Position numbers and translations under genes: made by a program
Notes under the pieces: model-generated
Told to the model about the DNA's origin: nothing
Databases searched by the model: none
What the model saw: only the letters and a program-made list of their open reading frames with translations
Shown: in pieces, positions 22,174 through 26,133 of the stretch
Position numbering within the stretch: position 1 is the stretch's first letter
How the letters are laid out: each line of letters starts with the position of its first letter
Assembly: GCA_018812395.1 (NCBI GenBank)
Contig: JAHJDS010000478.1
Span: 1 to 26,133 of the forward strand
Length of the DNA: 26,133 nucleotides
Direction: 5' to 3'
Source: Pseudomonadota bacterium
GTDB taxonomy: Bacteria; Desulfobacterota; Desulfarculia; Desulfarculales; JAHJDS01

Positions 22174-22404
22174 ATGAAACCAATGCGCGCCTCTGCTGGG
22201 GGGTGGGGGCGCCGGGTTCTTTGCCAGCACTACGGTCGATGTCTGGATCGGACCTTGACGCGAGGCTGGCCGGGGTTTTCATGCGGCGACTGCGGCGACT
22301 ACCGTAAAATCGGAGATCCACCCGAGATGTGGATTGAAGACGCGATCAAGTGCGTGCGCCTGATGAACGCCGTCGAGAGCACGAGAGGCCGACGAGTGGC
22401 CTGA
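22174..22404 (+). CDS. Cys-rich small protein, possible zinc-binding
   Basis: This 76-residue protein of unknown function contains CQHYGRCLDRTLTRG followed by FSCGDCGDYRK, giving a C-x5-C...C-x2-C arrangement (Cys17, Cys23, Cys37, Cys40) suitable for one zinc or Fe-S site. An acidic, helical C-terminal part (WIEDAIKCVRLMNAV) with a further Cys follows. Its start has GGAG 5 nt upstream and lies one base after the HTH gene, indicating a functional pair. Similar HTH-plus-Cys-rich pairs are, as I recall, common in Desulfobacterota, but I cannot name a function. A strong hairpin overlaps its stop codon. Confidence 0.75.
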   Translation: MKPMRASAGGWGRRVLCQHYGRCLDRTLTRGWPGFSCGDCGDYRKIGDPPEMWIEDAIKCVRLMNAVESTRGRRVA

Positions 22405-22422
22405 AAAGGCGCCCTTGTCGGC
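22388..22422 (+). terminator. Stable hairpin across the stop codon of the Cys-rich gene
   Basis: The outer 9-bp stem GCCGACGAG / CTTGTCGGC (one G-T pair) encloses an inner stem GCCT / AGGC capped by a GAAA tetraloop. The TGA stop (22402-22404) lies at the inner stem and loop. No T run follows, so it may be an mRNA 3'-end stabiliser or a factor-dependent terminator and not an intrinsic one. Confidence 0.5.
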
Positions 22423-22792
22423 GGTGACTTGGGAAAAACCGGGCCGAGGTGGCCGCGCCGTCGCAGGTCTTGCCGTGGTCATACCGGGAAGCTCCCCCTT
22501 GGCTTACTCGAGGCGGCTGGATCCAAGGGCGGAGCGACCGCCGGCGGGGCGCCCGTCCCCCCTGGCTGAGCTTGATGCCGACTTTCTTGGAATCACGAAT
22601 AAAATGGACGATAGATAAACACCGGTCCGATCTCCGTAGATCGTGGCGCCGCCGTATCGAGACGGATGTGGTATCATGCCACAGACCGCGGCGCGTCTCG
22701 GGCAACGTCGGCCGCGAGCCCTTAAGGAAATCCCCGACCAGGAGCACCGCCGGTCGTGGAAAGCCGGGCCACCTCAAACGCGGACCAGGGTG
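22423..22792. other. Intergenic region before the sigma-54 regulator gene
   Basis: No gene is supported in this 370-nt stretch. A modestly AT-rich patch around 22590-22625 could carry the regulator's promoter, but no convincing pair of boxes was found. The open frame running into the regulator from 22643 has Arg/Pro-rich content unlike protein sequence. Confidence 0.5.
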
Positions 22793-24181
22793 ATGACCGG
22801 CCTTGATTTAAGCCACATTCCGGACGAGCTGATGGGGTCCCTGATGGACAACCCCCACGAGTCCCTGATCCTGGTGGATCGGGAGGGGGTGATCCGATAC
22901 ATCAGCCCGGCCGCGGCCGGCTTCTACGAGACCTCTCCCCAGGAGGCCCGGGGCCGGCACATCCTGGACATGAATCCCGACAGCCAGCTCCCCAGCGTCA
23001 TCGAGACCGGCAAGGCCGAGGTCGGCCAGGTGCTCAAAATGGGCGACCGGGAGCGCATCGTCGCCCGCATCCCGCTGCGCAACCCCCAGGGCGAAGTCAT
23101 CGGGGCCATGGCCAAGCTCGTCTTCTGGCGTCCTCAAAAGGCCAAGGAGATCGTCAGACAGCTCGAGGTCCTCGAGGGCCGCCTCGACTATTACCAGAAG
23201 GAGTTGCGCCAACTCTACAGCAGTCGCTACTCCCTGGACCGGCTGGTGGGCAAGTCAAAACCGATCGAGGCGGCCAAGGAACTGGCCGCCCGGGCGGCGC
23301 AGTCCGATCTGGCGGTCCTTATCACCGGCGAGACCGGCACCGGCAAGGAGGTCCTCGCCCACGCCGTCCACCAGATGGGCCGCCGCAAAAACCGGCCCTT
23401 CGTTCGGGTCAACTGCGCCGCCATCCCGGGCGAGCTTTTCGAGGCCGAACTGTTCGGCTACGAATCAGGGGCCTTCACCGGCGCCGACCGTCGGGGCAAG
23501 CCAGGGCGGTTCGAACTGGCCGACGGGGGGACCATCTTCCTCGACGAGGTCGGCGATCTGCCCCGGCCCCTGCAGGTCAAGCTCCTGCGGGTCATCCAGG
23601 AGCGCGAGGTCGAACGGCTGGGTTCGACTCGGGTCCTCAAAATAGACTTCCGGCTCATCGCCGCCACCAATCAAGACCTGCCCGACCTGGTCAAGCGCCA
23701 CGACTTCCGGGAGGACCTGTTCTACCGGCTCAACATCTTCCCCATCCGGATGCCGCCCCTCAGGGAAATCGCGGACGACATTCCGCGGCTGGCCCACCAC
23801 TTCCTGTCCCTCATCCGGGCCGGCAACCCCAAGGCCCCGGTCCGGATATCTCCCCCGGCCATGGCCGCGCTGAAGTCCTATCATTGGCCGGGCAACGTCA
23901 GACAACTCCACAACGCCCTCGAACGGGCCGTGGCCGTGGCCGGCCAGGAGACGCTCGAGGTCCACCACCTCCCCGGGGAGATCATAGGACCAGGGGCCGA
24001 CGGACCGCGATCGTCGGTGGGAATGGCGCCTCTCAAAAAGCAGGTCGCCGCCGCCGAACGGCGGGCCCTCGAGCGGGCCCTGGCCATGACAGGCGGCAAC
24101 CGGGCCGAGGCGGCCCGCATCCTGGGCATCCACCGGAGTGGGTTGTACCAGAAACTGAAGCGTTACGGTCTGGATGGCTGA
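22793..24181 (+). CDS. PAS-domain sigma-54-dependent transcriptional activator
   Basis: This 462-residue NtrC-type enhancer-binding protein has an N-terminal PAS sensor domain (about residues 10-113; ESLILVDREGVIRYISPAAAGFYETSPQEARG), a short coiled-coil linker (115-142), an AAA+ domain (about 150-385) and a Fis-type HTH (about 430-460; NRAEAARILGIHRSGLYQKLKRYG). Walker A is GETGTGKE (179-186), the sigma-54-contacting loop is GAFTGA (226-231), and Walker B is FLDEVGD (249-255). There is no receiver domain, so control is by ligand or redox through PAS. The chosen ATG at 22793 has only a weak AGGG upstream; GTG at 22790 is an alternative. It probably activates the acyl-CoA dehydrogenase operon that follows. 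Confidence 0.95.
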   Translation: MTGLDLSHIPDELMGSLMDNPHESLILVDREGVIRYISPAAAGFYETSPQEARGRHILDMNPDSQLPSVIETGKAEVGQVLKMGDRERIVARIPLRNPQGEVIGAMAKLVFWRPQKAKEIVRQLEVLEGRLDYYQKELRQLYSSRYSLDRLVGKSKPIEAAKELAARAAQSDLAVLITGETGTGKEVLAHAVHQMGRRKNRPFVRVNCAAIPGELFEAELFGYESGAFTGADRRGKPGRFELADGGTIFLDEVGDLPRPLQVKLLRVIQEREVERLGSTRVLKIDFRLIAATNQDLPDLVKRHDFREDLFYRLNIFPIRMPPLREIADDIPRLAHHFLSLIRAGNPKAPVRISPPAMAALKSYHWPGNVRQLHNALERAVAVAGQETLEVHHLPGEIIGPGADGPRSSVGMAPLKKQVAAAERRALERALAMTGGNRAEAARILGIHRSGLYQKLKRYGLDG

Positions 24182-24200
24182 TTGGCGTTGACCGGCCATC

Positions 24201-24234
24201 GTCTAAATAAATAGACATGTAGAAATATTTAGAC
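24201..24234. promoter_or_regulatory. Paired 16-bp palindromes, candidate enhancer sites
   Basis: GTCTAAATAAATAGAC (24201-24216) is a GTCTA-N6-TAGAC palindrome. Two bases later GTAGAAATATTTAGAC (24219-24234) repeats it with one arm degenerate. Further GTCTA half-sites lie at 24304-24308 and 24312-24316. They sit about 120-235 nt upstream of the predicted sigma-54 start point. Confidence 0.5.
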
Positions 24235-24413
24235 CATGACCTCCCCTTGGTCCGACCCTGGATACACAGGAGATTCTGGACCATCATCCTGAAAATACGA
24301 CCTGTCTAAATGTCTATAAAATTGGACAGTCGGCCGGTCGGGTCAAGCGACACGGAAAGCCATAAAATAGAATTAATACATATATTCATGTAGTTGGCTC
24401 TGGTCAGCCCCGC

Positions 24414-24429
24414 AGGCACAATAGTTGCT
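24414..24429 (+). promoter_or_regulatory. Sigma-54 promoter of the acyl-CoA dehydrogenase operon
   Basis: AGGCACAATAGTTGCT matches TGGCACR-N4-TTGCW at all but the first base, with GG (24415-24416) and GC (24427-24428) 12 nt apart. The start would be near 24440, which excludes the ATG at 24394 and fits the GTG start at 24493. Confidence 0.75.
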
Positions 24430-24492
24430 GCCTCCCTGAGACCATCCCCCACATCAAAAAACAACCCCTGGCCACGGATCAGGAGATATAGC

Positions 24493-25650
<1,158 letters not shown>

Positions 25651-25663
25651 CGGAGCGAGGGGG

Positions 25664-25726
25664 ATGGACAAGGTATTTATCGTCGGCAGCGGCCTGATGG
25701 GCGGCGGGCAGGAGGGGGAGCGATGA
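25664..25726 (+). pseudogene. 20-codon remnant of a 3-hydroxyacyl-CoA dehydrogenase
   Basis: The reading frame begins MDKVFIVGSGLMGGG, the start of the NAD-binding GxGxMGxG fold found at the N-terminus of 3-hydroxyacyl-CoA dehydrogenases, then ends five codons later at TGA. A GCGAGGGGG ribosome binding site precedes the ATG, and the TGA overlaps the ATG of the ligase (ATGA, 25723-25726). The body of the gene, about 260 codons or more, is absent. This looks like an internal deletion that kept the translation start and the ribosome binding site of the next gene. It could now act only as a leader peptide that couples ligase translation. Confidence 0.65.
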
Positions 25727-26133
25727 ACCTGGCGCAACTGCTGACCAACAGCGCCCAGCAACGGCCGGACCACCCGGCAATCGTCTTCGGTCGCCGGCGG
25801 GTCACCTTCCAGGAGCTTGACCAGGGCTCGGACCGGCTGGCCTGGGGCCTCCAGGAGAGGGGCATTGCGCCCGGCGACCGGTGCGTGCTGATGATGCCCA
25901 ACTCCATCACCTGGATCGAGGCCTATTACGCCCTGGCCAAGATCGGGGCGGTGGTGGTGCCGGTCAACTTCCTGTACCGCCCCGGAGAATTACGGCATAT
26001 CTTCGCCGACTCGGGGGCCCGGGCCCTGATCGGACACGGGCCGCACCTGGAGTACGCCGCGCCGGTGGCCCGGGCGCTGCCGGCCATGGAGGTACTCCTG
26101 GCGGCGGGCGAAGATTTGCCCGTTGACTTCACC
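25723..26133 (+). CDS. AMP-dependent acyl-CoA ligase, 5' part (runs off the window)
   Basis: The first 137 residues of an ANL-superfamily acyl-CoA synthetase are present. MNLAQLLTNSAQQRPDHPAI, then VTFQELDQGSDRLAWGLQERGIAPGDRCVLMMPNS and YYALAKIGAVVVPVNFLYRPGELRHIFADS are the standard N-terminal landmarks of long-/medium-chain acid:CoA ligases. The ATP-binding P-loop lies beyond the window edge. It would activate a carboxylic acid to its CoA thioester, feeding the adjacent acyl-CoA dehydrogenase. The ATG overlaps the TGA of the dehydrogenase remnant, and GGAGGGGGAG 3-12 nt upstream is its ribosome binding site. It is in the operon driven by the sigma-54 promoter. Confidence 0.9.
   Translation, partial: MNLAQLLTNSAQQRPDHPAIVFGRRRVTFQELDQGSDRLAWGLQERGIAPGDRCVLMMPNSITWIEAYYALAKIGAVVVPVNFLYRPGELRHIFADSGARALIGHGPHLEYAAPVARALPAMEVLLAAGEDLPVDFT

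Larger units (their letters stand above)
24182..24492. other. Regulatory region between the activator and the acyl-CoA dehydrogenase
   Basis: This 311-nt gap is AT-rich relative to the host and holds GTCTA-type palindromes (24201-24234 and half-sites at 24304-24316), a TGGTCC/GGACCA inverted repeat around 24249-24283, and a -24/-12 promoter at 24414-24429. I see no gene in it. Confidence 0.7.

Noticed and set aside
22643..22792. N-terminal extension of the sigma-54 regulator from an ATG at 22643
   Set aside because: The extra 50 residues are Arg/Pro-rich and unlike any sensor domain, with no ribosome binding site. The PAS region begins right after the ATG at 22793.
24394..24492. Upstream ATG start for the acyl-CoA dehydrogenase
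   Set aside because: It lies upstream of the predicted sigma-54 transcription start and lacks a ribosome binding site. The GTG at 24493 has AGGAG and gives the normal family length.

Overview
The window looks like a chromosomal segment of an anaerobic, GC-rich Desulfobacterota-type (deltaproteobacterial) organism. This is inferred from several sequence features: high GC with strong codon bias, two convincing sigma-54 (-24/-12) promoters, a PAS/AAA+/Fis enhancer-binding regulator, acyl-CoA dehydrogenase and acyl-CoA ligase genes, a UbiD decarboxylase operon, and a CoA-transferase/GNAT fusion. No rRNA, tRNA, CRISPR array, IS element, transposase or integrase was found.

Layout, left to right. 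(1) 83-2665, minus strand: a small cupin with panB (pantothenate synthesis), then folD (one-carbon metabolism), separated by a 495-nt structured non-coding stretch. (2) 2849-3566, plus strand: a four-TM YvlD/phage-holin-4 family protein and a small helical protein. (3) 3609-6313, minus strand: a sharply AT-rich three-gene island encoding a beta-class DNA methyltransferase, a stand-alone DUF262 (ParB-like) protein and a small protein with an RxxxxH HEPN motif. This is the best candidate for a little-described defence system. (4) 6401-10644, minus strand: aspD-aspT, a predicted aspartate decarboxylation/antiport energy-conserving pair, followed by a short histone-deacetylase-fold amidohydrolase. 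(5) 10848-16578, minus strand: a five-gene catabolic operon read ubiD > iclR > Tm-1-like > PaaK-like CoA ligase > metallo-beta-lactamase fold hydrolase, with a strong -35 box and a perfect 17-bp inverted repeat that probably binds the IclR protein. (6) 16776-18689, minus strand: a CoA-transferase/GNAT fusion. (7) 18977-21522: a small minus-strand protein and a divergent Tat-exported multicopper oxidase. The 411-nt gap between them holds a perfect sigma-54 promoter for the oxidase, a weaker one on the other side, and three GAGTAA-type repeats between them; a small TPR protein follows. (8) 21960-22404: an excisionase/MerR-type HTH protein and a Cys-rich protein with a long leader. (9) 22793-26133, plus strand: the PAS-sigma-54 regulator, paired GTCTA palindromes, a sigma-54 promoter, an acyl-CoA dehydrogenase, a 20-codon remnant of a 3-hydroxyacyl-CoA dehydrogenase, and the first 137 codons of an AMP-dependent acyl-CoA ligase that runs off the window.

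The two catabolic clusters each carry their own regulator and a matching candidate site: IclR with GTGAAA-N5-TTTCAC, and the sigma-54 activator with GTCTA palindromes upstream of a -24/-12 promoter. The defence-like island differs strongly in base composition from everything around it and was probably acquired horizontally, although no mobility gene or duplicated end is visible.
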